Source: JANXUR01 sp038229415 (GTDB lineage Bacteria; Acidobacteriota; Terriglobia; Terriglobales; Acidobacteriaceae). Taken from it: 64,000 nt of DNA. The stretch spans positions 124,001 through 188,000 of the forward strand of contig JBBROM010000004.1 of assembly GCA_038229415.1 (NCBI GenBank), in the 5' to 3' direction. A program made the translations under genes and the position numbers. Below, in pieces: positions 1 through 10,700 of this stretch. A model generated the notes under the pieces. That model did not search any database. It was not told the DNA's origin and saw only the letters and a program-made list of their open reading frames with translations. Within the stretch, counting starts at the first letter, position 1. Every line of letters begins with the position of its first letter.

Positions 1-1
1 A

Positions 2-1843
2 GCAACTTGGTATTTCACCAACTCGGCGAAGCCCGTAGCCGAACATGCTCCGGTGTCTGTGCTGGTCGCTGACTTCCAGAACGAGACGGGCGATGCTGTG
101 TTCAATGAAACCCTGGAGCCAGCCTTTGCCGTCGCGTTGGAAGGCGCGTCCTTCCTCAGTTCGTACAGTCGAGGTCAGGCACACCGGGTCGCCGCGCAAT
201 TGAAGCCGGGTGCGACCACCATTGATGAGAGTCTGGGACGACTAGTGGCTGCACGCGAGGGCATCAATGTGGTGGTGTCTGGTTCGCTGGTTCCGGATAG
301 CGGCGGTTACTGGCTATCAGCGCGGGCGCTGGACGCAGCGACGGGCAAAGGAATTACCAGCGAAACGATTCGGATCAAAACCAAGGACGATGTTCTGCTT
401 TCGGTGGGCAAGCTGGCTGCGAAGATTCGCTCGAAGCTGGGTGACGCTACGCCAGAATCAGCCCAGTTGCAGCAGATTGAAACTTTCGGTTCCGGCTCAT
501 TGGAGGCGGCGCACGAATACGCGGTGGCGCAGGATTTGCAATCAGGCGGCAAGTGGGAAGAGTCGGTCGCACATTATCAGCGGGCGATTGATCTTGACCC
601 CAACATGGGGCGCTCCTACGCAGGTCTGGCTGCGGTTTATGCCAACATGGGCCGCCGGCCGGATTCCGAAAAATTCTACCAGAAGGCGATGTCGCGGATT
701 GATCGCATGAGCGATCGCGAAAAGTACCGTACGCGTGGTGGCTATTTCCTGATGGTGCGTGAACCCAAAGAAGCGATTCATGAGTATGAAACGCTAGTGA
801 AGCAATATCCAGCGGACTTGGCGGGTTACAGTAATCTGGCGCTGGCGTACTTCTACCTGCGCGACATGTCGAAGGCTCTGCAGGAAGGGCGACGTGCGGT
901 TGAAGCATTTCCTAAGTTTTTGCTACAGCGCAATAATCTCGCGCTTTACGCTATTTATGCCGGAGACTTTGCGGAAGGCGAAAAGCAAGCCAATTTGGTA
1001 TTGCAGCAGAACCCCAACTACGTGAGCGCTTATTCGGCGCTGGCGATGGCTCTGACCGGTCAGGGCAAGACGACGGAGGCCGCTCAGGCCTATCAGAAGT
1101 TGCAGACGCTCAGTCAGCGGGGCGCGTCCCTGGCCACGATTGGGCTGGCGGATCTTGCACTGTATCAAGGCAAGCTCGCCGAAGCGCAGCCAATACTTGA
1201 TTCTGGCATTGTGGCGGATGGTGCTGGTAGAGACGATAGCGCGGCAGCGGCGAAGTGGATCGCGCTCGCCCAGTTGCAACTCGCGGCCGCGAAGACTCCG
1301 CAGGCGGCAAACTCGGCGGACAAGGCCGTGGGGCTCGACAAGAGCGAGTCCGTGTTGCACGCTGCTGGCGTGGTTTACGTGAATGCGGGGCAGCTTGCCA
1401 AGGCGCAGGTGCTCTCTTCTCAGCTGCTGGCGCATGTGGAACCCGAGCCACAGCTTTATGGAACCTTGCTAAAGGCGGAGATCGCGCTCAAGCAGGGCAA
1501 CGCCAAGGACGCCATTACGGGATTGAAGCACGCGCAAGAAATCTCCGACAGTTGGATCGGTCGCTTTGACCTAGGTCGCGCGTATCTGGCGCTGGGATCG
1601 TTTCCGGAGGCGGATGCTGCATTTGAAGACTGCATCAAGCGTCGAGGTGAGGCAGTTGCGCTGTATCTCGACGATGTTCCAACGTTTCGTTTGCTGCCCC
1701 CGGTTTACTACTATCTGGGCCGGGCGCAGGAGGGTTTGAAGAGCCCCGCCGCAGCGGAATCCTACCGCGCGTTTCTAGCGATGCAGCCCAAGGGTAGCGG
1801 CCCACTTTCTGCCGATGCTGAACATCGGCTCAGCGGCAAATAG
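2..1843 (+). CDS. TPR-repeat protein, C-terminal part (probably a Ser/Thr kinase-TPR protein), 5' end outside window
   Basis: The reading frame is open to the left edge, so the true start lies outside; the first internal start codon is GTG at 53. The first ~125 residues form an alpha/beta region starting around VLVADFQNETGD, of the kind that follows the kinase and transmembrane parts of acidobacterial serine/threonine kinases. From about residue 160 to 600 there are tandem TPR units, for example around WEESVAHYQRAIDLDPNMG. The kinase domain itself is not visible, so the kinase link is inference from family architecture; TolB-like adenylate cyclase/TPR proteins are an alternative. TPR arrays usually mediate protein-protein contacts. 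It converges with the giant exported gene on the minus strand. Confidence 0.8.
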   Translation, partial: ATWYFTNSAKPVAEHAPVSVLVADFQNETGDAVFNETLEPAFAVALEGASFLSSYSRGQAHRVAAQLKPGATTIDESLGRLVAAREGINVVVSGSLVPDSGGYWLSARALDAATGKGITSETIRIKTKDDVLLSVGKLAAKIRSKLGDATPESAQLQQIETFGSGSLEAAHEYAVAQDLQSGGKWEESVAHYQRAIDLDPNMGRSYAGLAAVYANMGRRPDSEKFYQKAMSRIDRMSDREKYRTRGGYFLMVREPKEAIHEYETLVKQYPADLAGYSNLALAYFYLRDMSKALQEGRRAVEAFPKFLLQRNNLALYAIYAGDFAEGEKQANLVLQQNPNYVSAYSALAMALTGQGKTTEAAQAYQKLQTLSQRGASLATIGLADLALYQGKLAEAQPILDSGIVADGAGRDDSAAAAKWIALAQLQLAAAKTPQAANSADKAVGLDKSESVLHAAGVVYVNAGQLAKAQVLSSQLLAHVEPEPQLYGTLLKAEIALKQGNAKDAITGLKHAQEISDSWIGRFDLGRAYLALGSFPEADAAFEDCIKRRGEAVALYLDDVPTFRLLPPVYYYLGRAQEGLKSPAAAESYRAFLAMQPKGSGPLSADAEHRLSGK

Positions 1844-1898
1844 TTTCGATACATCGTCATCATCGGTGTGAATAATTTCTTCTTGCAGACACAAGAGT

Positions 1899-1943
1899 GC
1901 GGCCTTGCAGGCGGCATTATTTGTGCCATCCTCGCAAGGCCGC
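1899..1943. terminator. Hairpin between convergent genes, probable bidirectional terminator
   Basis: A perfect 10-bp inverted repeat (GCGGCCTTGC at 1899-1908, GCAAGGCCGC at 1934-1943) encloses a 25-nt loop that holds a further small GGCA/TGCC stem. TTATTTC follows on the plus strand. It lies between the stop codons of the TPR gene and the convergent minus-strand gene. The T-run is short, so efficiency is uncertain. Confidence 0.6.
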
Positions 1944-1966
1944 TTATTTCATACCCAACCGCTTCG

Positions 1967-4900
1967 CTACTCGGTTACGACGAAGCTCAGCGTTTCATTG
2001 TGGCTCACGCCATTGCCGTCGGTTGCTGTGACCGTCATGGAGTAGGTGCCAGCGGGCGTCTTGCCACCCTGGAATCCTGAACTGCCGCACGCGGCTAGCG
2101 TCATCACGGCGATTACAACGGTGGTCAGACCCACTAGCTTCAGAACGCTCCGCCGCCGCCGCCGGAAGCCCACCAGAATCATCGCCGGCAAAATCAAGCC
2201 AAGTGCCAGCAATGGCCGCAGCCTTTCCGGTTCCTGCTGTAAGTGGCCAGAAATCGTCACGCCTGTGGAGATGGTGATCGTTGAGGTGGACGCCGCGACG
2301 CCGCTGATGGAAACCGATCCCGGGTTGAACGAGCAGACGCTTGCCGTGGGCAATCCCGAACAGTTGAGCTTCAGGGTGCCGGAGTAGCCTCCAGCGGGGG
2401 TGAAGGTGAAGGTGCCGCTTACCGATTGTCCGCTCTTCACCGATAGACTTGCAGGCCCGCTCAAGCTGAAGTCGGGGGGTACCGTCACGGTGAGGGACAC
2501 CAAGCCGCTGGATGCGCTAAAGTTCGCGTCGCCTCCGTAGGCGGCTGTGATGCTGTAGCCGCCCGTAGCTCCGAAGCTGGTTTGCAGAGTGGCCTTCCCT
2601 GCACTGTCCAGCGTCGCTGTACCCAGCGCAGTGCCGCTGCTGGAAAATGTCACCAAGCCCGTGGGAGCTGTGCTGGCTGTGGAGGTTACGGTTGCCGTAA
2701 GCACCACCGGGGTATTCACCACAACAAGCGAAGATGACGCGATTACGTTCGTGGCGGTGGTGGCCGGGTTTACGGTTAGCGTCACGCTCGCCGTTGCGGG
2801 GGCGTAGGTTGCCGTGTCGGTCGGCGTAAACGTCACCGAGAGCGTCTGGGTGCCTGCTGAAAGCACAGTGCCTGCGCCGGGTGTATAGACAAACGTGCCG
2901 GGAACGTTGGCGGTGGCGTTCAGTTGGGTGCCGCCGAGTGCTGCGCCGTAGGAAATTGCAGGTGGCGTGTTCCACGACAGCGTCGGCGTGATGCCGGTCG
3001 CGGTCAGGGTAAACGTGGCGGACGTAGCCAGGCCAGTAACCGTGGCGATTGCGGTCAGTGTGCCCGCAGCGTTTGGGGTCGCTACTACGCTGGCTTGTCC
3101 GTTGCTATCGGTAGTGAGCACTCCGGAGGGCGTGAAGGTCAAACTTGAGCCAGTAAACGACACGCTGGCGCCTGAGAGCGGATTGCTATTGCTATCCAGC
3201 AAGGTAACCACTAGCGGGCTGGTAAACGCCGAGTTGACCGTGGCAGCCTGATTGTTGCCGGAGGCGACGGACAGTCCCATCGCCGCCCTTACTGTCAGAC
3301 TCGCGGTAGTGCTACTGGTCTGCGCCGGATTACTTTGGTCTTGCACCGTGAACACCACGGTCGAAGAGCTGCCCGATTGCGGAGTACCGGAAATCTGGCC
3401 AGTCGCGCTGTTTAACATGAGGTTAGCGGGGAGGGATCCTGAAGTCACAGACCATGAGTACGGCCCGCTACCACCCGAGACGGGCAGCGTGGCGTTGTAC
3501 GGTTGATTTGCAATGGCATCCGACAGATTTGTGGTGGCTGGCCCGGCCGACAGGATGAGCAGGGAGCGCAGAGTAAGGGATGAAGTCACTGTCTGCACCG
3601 GGTTGCCTGCATCCTGCACTTGGAACTGCAAGCTGAACTGCGTTCCCGGAACGTTGTTGCTATCGGCGGTACCGCCAAGAGTCCCGTCAGAAGCGAAGGT
3701 CAGCCCTGATGGTAAGTTGCCCGAGAGCATGGTGTAGGTGAAGGGTCCTGTGCCACCCGATATCGGAATTGCCGCCGAGTATGTATTGCCGATGATTGCG
3801 TCCGGCAACGTACCCACCGTGAACGTGAGCTGATTAGCTATATGCAGGGTGTACGAGCCATTGGCCACGCTGGGCGTGCTGGGGGTTGAGTCCGTCACCT
3901 GTACACCGAATGGGAAATCCCCGGTCGCGGTTGGCGTGCCGGTGATGGTGCCGGTAGCGGAGTCAAGAGAGAGGCCGGACGGCAGGCTGCCCGAAGTCAG
4001 GTTCCAGTTGAGCGGCATCTTGCCGCCAACCACGGAAACAGTTTGGTTGTAAGCTGCCTGCTTCAATCCGCCGGGCAGTCCCAGCGCGGTGACGGTGAGA
4101 GTAACGGCGTTCGCCGAAGCTATGGGCGAAGAGCCGTGGGCTACCACCACGGGCGACAGATTCTTGAGTAGATCCTGCATACCAGCGACGGTGGTATTGC
4201 CCCGCAGAATCACCTGACCCGTCTCACCAGGTGACAACCACAAGGTGGCATTGTTCGCGTTGGGGTCGAAGATGTCCGGATCGGAGAGGCTGGCGACCGG
4301 TGTAAGAATCGGATTGATGATGTTGGCGAAGACGTTATAGTCGGCTCGCTGCGCCAACTGGCATCCTGTAAGCGAATCCGCAGTGTTGGTGAAGTATTGT
4401 TTCGCCAGAATCAGCTGCAACGTGACATTGTTCGGGTTCATTCCAAACAGCTTCACGGCATAAGACGCGGAGGTGTTCCCAGTATTGGTGACGGGGTAGA
4501 CTGCGTCACTGAGCGTGGTGTTCTGAATTGCGGGATTCTGGATCGCGGGATTTTGAATCGCGGGGTTCTGAATCGCGGGGTTGAACGCGGCGTTGTAGTT
4601 CTGATTCTGAATTGCCGGGTTCTGAATCGCTGGATTCTGGATCGCAGGATTGAGAATCGAGGGGTCGATCACCGGGCTGGTGATGGTCGGCGGCTGCAAC
4701 GTTGGACTATAAACTTCGGCACTAAGAATCGAAGGGTTCTGCCCTGCAACTTGCGTATCGGGATCAATAATCTGCGGAGCGCTGGGGTCGGGATTCAGCG
4801 TCAAGCTGCCGGTAAGTGTACTGGCCGGAGCTGTGTCGGCCACAGTGATGCTTACGCTCGCTGTCGGGTTCGCCGACTGTACAAACACCGAGCGCGCGAT

Positions 4901-7171
4901 GCTGGAGAGCGCTGGGACGGTCACCGACAGCGCGGTAGTCAGCGCGCCAGACTGCGAGAATGACGCAACACCGAGCGGATCCGCGGTGCCATCGGACAAC
5001 GCGGGCTGATTGGTGATGGTGAGCTGGAAGGTGCGATCCACGTTGGTGTTGTTGCCCACGTAAAGCGGGAAGGCACGCTGAATCAGCGACGAGCCATCGG
5101 GCACATAGCCCAGCGTCTTGGAGTTGCCCGGCGAGCTTACCACCAGGCCGGGATCAATGCGTGCGGTGAAAACGTCCTGATTCCGACTGCCTGCATAGCG
5201 ATTGTCGCAGGCTGGAACGGTTTGGCTGGGGTCGAACTTGCTGACGTTAGTCGAGCCTTGCGGATTCGAGGTTGAATACACAGGCGTGTACTTGGTCCAG
5301 TCGCCATCTGGCGGCGCTACTACGTTACGATTGTCGGCCCAGGCTGCGAAGAAATACTGCGGATTTGTGGCGCTGGTGTTGAATCCCCATTGCCCGCTCT
5401 GGTAGATAAAGCTAGGCGCGCCTGCAATGTCAATGTAGTCGCCGATGAATGGCGTGGTGCCTTGCACGAACATCGGCAAGCCCGGCGGATTGGTCTCGAG
5501 TTGTTCGGCTTGCGTGGTGGAGTCGTAGGGGTTGATGCCGTACTGGTAACGTGACACCCGGAAGGTGTTGAAGCTGGGAACCGTTAACAGTCCCGTTGGA
5601 AGCGGTGCCGCCTGCGCGCCCTGCACGTCAATGGTGTGGCGGCGGGAAGTGACGGTGGCATCGTCAATGTAGTCGTTAAATACCTGTGGATTCGCTGGAT
5701 CACTTGAAAGTTCGGCTACCAGTTCGCGCGACTCGTTGTAGCCATCGGAGTCAGACTTGGGCTGGAAGAGGCCAATGGAGTGATCTTCGCGCAGGTCGTA
5801 GTAGACGAGCGTCAGTTTCCCCGCGTTGAAGCTCAGCGCAGGCATCACCTGATGGCCACGACCCGACAGATTCGAGAATGGCGTACCGTCGTCGCCATTT
5901 ACAGCGCCGTTATCTATTGGAGTCAGCGAGCTTGGCCAATCCAAGCCGTCAGCGGACACAGCCATGGCGATGCGGGCGTCGCCGTTCGACTGCCGCTGCG
6001 AGACTGCAAGATACACGCGCCCAGTGCCATCCACGGCCAACCCGGGATAGGCATTGGTGCGGAAGGTTGTGCCGGAGTCGCCTTCATCGAACGGACAGTT
6101 GGTACCGGTAGGCGTAGCTACGCAAGTGGAAGGGAAAGCGATCGCTTTCACCGGGTTGTTCCAAGTTTCGCCGCCGTCGGTGGACTTGCTCACCATGATT
6201 GCGTCGGGCTGGAGCGGGAGATCGCTGAAACGCCGCCAAGCCGCATAGATTGTGGCCTGCGAATTGCCCGCCGAACTCGGGTCCATCGCAAGCACAACGG
6301 ACTGATTTAGCTGATTGTTCTGACTGATGGAGATGGACTTGCTCCAAGTGGCACCACAGTCATCGGAATGAACCAGTCTGATCTTGCTGTTATTGCCAGC
6401 GTTATAAAAATTGCTGTATGCCAGAAACACGCGGCCGGCAGGAATAGTTTGCGACCCGGAGGTTCCATCGGGATTGCTATACGCCACGGTGCAGGTGGCC
6501 CCGTTGCGGGGAACATCCACCACAAGCGAAGGCTTGTCGAGAAAATTGATGGCATTGCCTTTCGCAATCGTTGCGGTTTTGATATAGCGGATGGGGTCGG
6601 TGGGCGCAAGATTGGTTACGCTGCCACTGGTTGCCGCCGGGTCGCCATTTTCCTTGTTGTTGTTGTCAATAAACGTGGCTACAAACACGGAACCTAGTGC
6701 GCCACTTCCGCGATTGAAGGCGATGCCGCTGTAGTAGAACAAACCGTTGGTGCCGGAACGAATCCACGGATCCGCCCCAGCCTGATAGCCGTGAATCGGC
6801 GATGCAAGCCCGGCGGCGGATGTGTCTTCGGGATAGCCCGGCAACAACACGCTCTTCCAGCTCAGTCCGCCGTCAAACGACTTGTAGAGACCAAGCCAGG
6901 AGTCGCCCTGCTCGGGAACGCCCAGCAAGCCCGCCAAGTCCACTGTGCGGTAGTCGTTCGCGCCCGCTAGCAGATGCAGAGAGTTGCGGGTGGAGACCGC
7001 CATCGAAGGCTCATTCTGACGCTGCAGAAACGGGTCGCCGTTTGTCCAGTCGGTACCCGATACCATGTTGATATTTTTTCCGGCAACGGGAGCCTGCGCC
7101 ATGACTCTGGCAGAGGACAGGAACAGCGCAAAAGCAGCAATCGTAGACACAACAACGCGGGTCAACTTCAT
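1967..7171 (-). CDS. Giant exported Asp-box propeller / multi-Ig-like domain protein with C-terminal membrane hairpin
   Basis: A 1734-residue protein with an N-terminal signal peptide (MKLTRVVVSTIAAFALFLSS). Residues ~30-700 look like a sialidase-type beta-propeller with Asp-box motifs (SFDGGLSW ~98, SDDCGATW ~266, STDGGETW ~330). A seven-copy NPAIQ repeat follows at 841-883. Then come about three putative-Ig (He_PIG-like) domains from ~1030, a Big-type domain, further Ig-like repeats, and near residues 1653-1695 two hydrophobic helices joined by five arginines, followed by a final beta-rich tail. The ATG at 7171 is preceded by AGGTG at a 9-nt gap; an in-frame GTG at 7183 is the alternative start. 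No catalytic residues could be assigned, so a sialidase activity is not claimed; a surface or secreted binding role is inferred. Confidence 0.85.
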   Translation of the reverse strand: MKLTRVVVSTIAAFALFLSSARVMAQAPVAGKNINMVSGTDWTNGDPFLQRQNEPSMAVSTRNSLHLLAGANDYRTVDLAGLLGVPEQGDSWLGLYKSFDGGLSWKSVLLPGYPEDTSAAGLASPIHGYQAGADPWIRSGTNGLFYYSGIAFNRGSGALGSVFVATFIDNNNKENGDPAATSGSVTNLAPTDPIRYIKTATIAKGNAINFLDKPSLVVDVPRNGATCTVAYSNPDGTSGSQTIPAGRVFLAYSNFYNAGNNSKIRLVHSDDCGATWSKSISISQNNQLNQSVVLAMDPSSAGNSQATIYAAWRRFSDLPLQPDAIMVSKSTDGGETWNNPVKAIAFPSTCVATPTGTNCPFDEGDSGTTFRTNAYPGLAVDGTGRVYLAVSQRQSNGDARIAMAVSADGLDWPSSLTPIDNGAVNGDDGTPFSNLSGRGHQVMPALSFNAGKLTLVYYDLREDHSIGLFQPKSDSDGYNESRELVAELSSDPANPQVFNDYIDDATVTSRRHTIDVQGAQAAPLPTGLLTVPSFNTFRVSRYQYGINPYDSTTQAEQLETNPPGLPMFVQGTTPFIGDYIDIAGAPSFIYQSGQWGFNTSATNPQYFFAAWADNRNVVAPPDGDWTKYTPVYSTSNPQGSTNVSKFDPSQTVPACDNRYAGSRNQDVFTARIDPGLVVSSPGNSKTLGYVPDGSSLIQRAFPLYVGNNTNVDRTFQLTITNQPALSDGTADPLGVASFSQSGALTTALSVTVPALSSIARSVFVQSANPTASVSITVADTAPASTLTGSLTLNPDPSAPQIIDPDTQVAGQNPSILSAEVYSPTLQPPTITSPVIDPSILNPAIQNPAIQNPAIQNQNYNAAFNPAIQNPAIQNPAIQNPAIQNTTLSDAVYPVTNTGNTSASYAVKLFGMNPNNVTLQLILAKQYFTNTADSLTGCQLAQRADYNVFANIINPILTPVASLSDPDIFDPNANNATLWLSPGETGQVILRGNTTVAGMQDLLKNLSPVVVAHGSSPIASANAVTLTVTALGLPGGLKQAAYNQTVSVVGGKMPLNWNLTSGSLPSGLSLDSATGTITGTPTATGDFPFGVQVTDSTPSTPSVANGSYTLHIANQLTFTVGTLPDAIIGNTYSAAIPISGGTGPFTYTMLSGNLPSGLTFASDGTLGGTADSNNVPGTQFSLQFQVQDAGNPVQTVTSSLTLRSLLILSAGPATTNLSDAIANQPYNATLPVSGGSGPYSWSVTSGSLPANLMLNSATGQISGTPQSGSSSTVVFTVQDQSNPAQTSSTTASLTVRAAMGLSVASGNNQAATVNSAFTSPLVVTLLDSNSNPLSGASVSFTGSSLTFTPSGVLTTDSNGQASVVATPNAAGTLTAIATVTGLATSATFTLTATGITPTLSWNTPPAISYGAALGGTQLNATANVPGTFVYTPGAGTVLSAGTQTLSVTFTPTDTATYAPATASVTLTVNPATTATNVIASSSLVVVNTPVVLTATVTSTASTAPTGLVTFSSSGTALGTATLDSAGKATLQTSFGATGGYSITAAYGGDANFSASSGLVSLTVTVPPDFSLSGPASLSVKSGQSVSGTFTFTPAGGYSGTLKLNCSGLPTASVCSFNPGSVSISGVAASTSTITISTGVTISGHLQQEPERLRPLLALGLILPAMILVGFRRRRRSVLKLVGLTTVVIAVMTLAACGSSGFQGGKTPAGTYSMTVTATDGNGVSHNETLSFVVTE
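4523..4651 (-). repeat. 15-bp tandem repeat encoding NPAIQ units
   Basis: Read on the minus strand, this stretch codes for three NPAIQ units, an eight-residue break (NQNYNAAF), then four more NPAIQ units. The 15-bp units vary at synonymous positions (AAT/AAC, ATT/ATC, several proline codons), so the amino-acid repeat seems kept by selection on the protein rather than being a fresh DNA expansion. It sits between the propeller part and the Ig-like part of the giant exported protein. Confidence 0.9.
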
Positions 7172-7515
7172 CACGTTCTTCACCTATCCGATTCCGTCCA
7201 CAATGAAGGACGACGGATGCAAGATTTTTCCTACCACTGCTTAAAGAGGGAGTGGACTGGGGGCCACGCGGGGTTCCCCTCGGGATTATGACTGGCGAAC
7301 AGCCTTGCAGCAAACTACGCCGCATCTACCAGTGCGGCAGTGTACGCCTTGGCAGGTCAGAATTCCAAGTGATTTCGTCTATATCTTTGTGATTGCGGTG
7401 CAGTCGCTGCGACGGTCGCAGGCATGGGACTAGATCGGAAGCCACATCGAACAGATGATGTTGCAGGGAGAAACTGAGAAAGTTAAGAAATAACCGCACG
7501 GCGCGGCCCCGGAAA

Positions 7516-7592
<77 letters not shown>

Positions 7593-7786
7593 CGCACGCG
7601 CTGTCTTCAGTATAGGGAACGAGGGAAGGCGGGGTCAAAAAGGCTCTTCGGAAGCGACTGTTGTGGACGTGATGCGTGAAAAGGACTGGAAATAATTCCG
7701 GGCATTCCTCACTGTCTTGTGGCACCATGAAGTTAGCAGGCCGCCATCCCCCGGTTAGGCTTGCGTGATGTACAGAGGAGTGCCCA

Positions 7787-10700
7787 ATGATTCGCGTTTC
7801 CCCCGCAGGTCGAAGTGTGCGATCTTTTTCTTCTTTTGCTGGACTGAGTATGATGCTGGCGGTCGGCGTTTTAATTTCGGCGATTTTAGCCCATCCGTGT
7901 GCAGCGCAGACTGTGACCACCGTTTTCGGCGGCTGGGTGGGTGACGGGTACATAGGAAGGAGAACCGGCTTAATCGCGCCAAGCCATGTTCTGGAAGACG
8001 CAGGACTGAATCATTACTTCAGCGATTCCGCCGGTCAGCGCATTCGCAAGCAATCCCATTCAACCGGCAAGTCGAGCACCATCGCCGGCACTGGCATCGC
8101 GGGATTCAACGGTGACGGCATTGCAGCCACTACCGCACAGGTGAACTTTCCCAATGGCATGGTGTTCAGCGCAGCGGGAAACATCGTGTTTGCTGACACC
8201 GGCAACAATCGCATCCGCATGATCGGCGCGGACGGAACCATCAGCACGCTAGCCGGGCATGGCAGCTTGGCGGGGTACAAAGGCGATGGTGGGCCCGTGA
8301 CCGCCGCGCAACTCAATCAGCCGTGGGGCGTCGCCTACGACACAGCGGGCAGTCTGTACTTCGCCGAGACAGGTAATCATGTCGTACGCAAGGTAGATAC
8401 TTCTGGCACCATCAGCACGTTTGCAGGGACTGGGGTCGCTGGATATAGCGGCGATGGCGGAGTGGCCACCAGTGCACAGCTCAACAGCCCATTGGGTGTG
8501 GCTTTTGATACGGCAGGGAATCTGTATGTTGCCGACACCGGCAACCGCGTGATTCGACAGATCCTGCTTTCCGGGACGATTGTGACCTTTGCCGGAAATG
8601 GCCAGCCTGGACTGAGCGGGGATGGTGGGTTGGCGACCAGCGCGGCTATAGACAGCCCGCGCGGGCTGCTGGTAAATGAAGGCGCGCTTCTCATTAGCAA
8701 CGGTGGCCAGTGCCGGGTTCGGAGTGTGGATTTGACCAGCCTCCTGATCAGCACTTACTCGGGCACGACTTGCGGATATGACGGGGGCTCTCACGTGCCG
8801 TCGGCTTCTCGATTCGAGCAGCCCAGCGGGCTGTCATTAGCCACGGCGTACGGTGGCGTCCTTCTCGGCGATTCGAGTAACGCATACGCACGCTGGAATC
8901 GCACAATTACCGTCTCCGACCTAGCCGGAAGCGGACGGAGCGGCTTCCCGGGAACGACCTTACGCGCCCCCGTGGCACGCACCAGAACAGTTTTCTCGAA
9001 CACTTCGTACATTGCTGAAGCGGACGGTCATGACATCCGATTTGTCAAAGGATACTCTGGAACGTCTGCTGGAACAGGTGTTGATGGGTATTCTGGCGAT
9101 GGCGCGCTTGGCTACAACGCGCAGATATCGCACCCGCAAGGGATCGCTCTTGACGCGAGTTACAACCTCTTCATTTCCGACAATGGAAACAACGTCGTCC
9201 GGAAGGTTGATACCAAGACCGACATTATATCCACGTACGCCGCCGATCCACGCTTCAAAGATCTTCGGCGCATCTCCTACGACTCACCCGGCAGCGTTTA
9301 CGTTGCCGATGCTGGGGCGTGCGTCATCTGGAAGATCACGACGGCGGGCGTGGTCAGCGTGTTTGCCGGAACGCTCAACAACTGCGGCTTTGGCGGAGAC
9401 GGCGCGGCCGCAACCGGCGCGTTGCTGAATTCTCCGTATGGCGTGTTTGTAGATCGGGCAGGGATAACTTACATCGCGGACTCGGGCAACAACCGCATTC
9501 GCAAAGTGACGGCTCTGGGCGTGATCAGCACCATTGCCGGGCAGGGAAACACCTGCGGATTTACCGGCGATGGTGGCGACGCGACGCAGGCGCGGCTGTG
9601 CTTCCCAGAAGATGTAAACCTAGCGAGCGACGGAACTATTTACGTTGCAGACAGTAACAACCGCCGGGTGCGCAAGATATCGGGTGGAATCATTACCACT
9701 TACGCGGGCACGGGAGTGGCGGGCTTCAATGGCGATGGGTTGCCAGCGGCGACCGCGAACTTCGACCATCCCGTGGGTCTGGCGTTTGGCAAGACCGATC
9801 AACAGCTCTACGTAATGGATGACCAACAAAACCGGGTGCGGCTGTGCAGTAGGCAGGCGTGCACGGCGAATTTGCGGGGCAGCGGCACTGGCTTGCATTA
9901 TCCTTGCAGGGTGCGTCGCCTCATCATTAACGCTGACGACTACGGCATGACGCCGGGCATCAACCGCTCGATTCGCGAGTGCCACCTCGCGGGGACGGTA
10001 ACCTCCTCCACGCTGATGGCGGGAGGAGCCGCGTTCGCCGCGGCGGTGAAGGATGCCGCTTCCCTGCCCCGGCTGCGGGTGGGTTGCCACGTCGTGCTGG
10101 TGGATGGCGCGCCGCTGTGCGAGCCAGCGTCGGTCCGTTCGCTGCTTGATGCGGAAGATCGCCAGCGATTCCCCAACGGGTTCGGGACTGTGGCGATGCG
10201 CGCACTGCGGGGCCAACTATCGGAAGATGAGGTTGAGCACGAAGCCGTGGCGCAGATTCACAAGCTGCAAACGGCGGGCGTCAACGTAGACCACGTGGAT
10301 ACGCACAAACACACCCACATGTTTCCGGCGGTTCTGCGGCCTTTGTTGCGCGCCGCCAAAGCCTGCGGAGTCAGGGCGGTGAGAAATCCGTTTACGCCGC
10401 CGCTGTGGAGGATGCCCGCGCCGCTGCTGCGGTATTCCGTGCAACCCGCGCTGTGGAAGCGCTTTGCGCAGACCCAGTTGCTGCGCGGCATGGCGCGGCA
10501 GTTTCATCGCGAAGTGAGGCGAGCGGAGATGCTGACCACCGACGGCAGCTTCGGCATTGTCGCCACCGGGTCGCTGCATCTGGAGCTTTTCTGCGCCATC
10601 GCACGAAACCTGCCAGACGGGACGTGGGAATTTGTGTGCCATCCCGGATACGACGATGCCGATTTGGCTGCGATTAGGACTCGCCTGCGCAGCTCACGTG

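Noticed and set aside
4523..4651. Regular 15-bp repeats considered as a CRISPR-like array
   Set aside because: There are no spacers of constant length between units, and the repeats code in frame for NPAIQ inside a protein gene.
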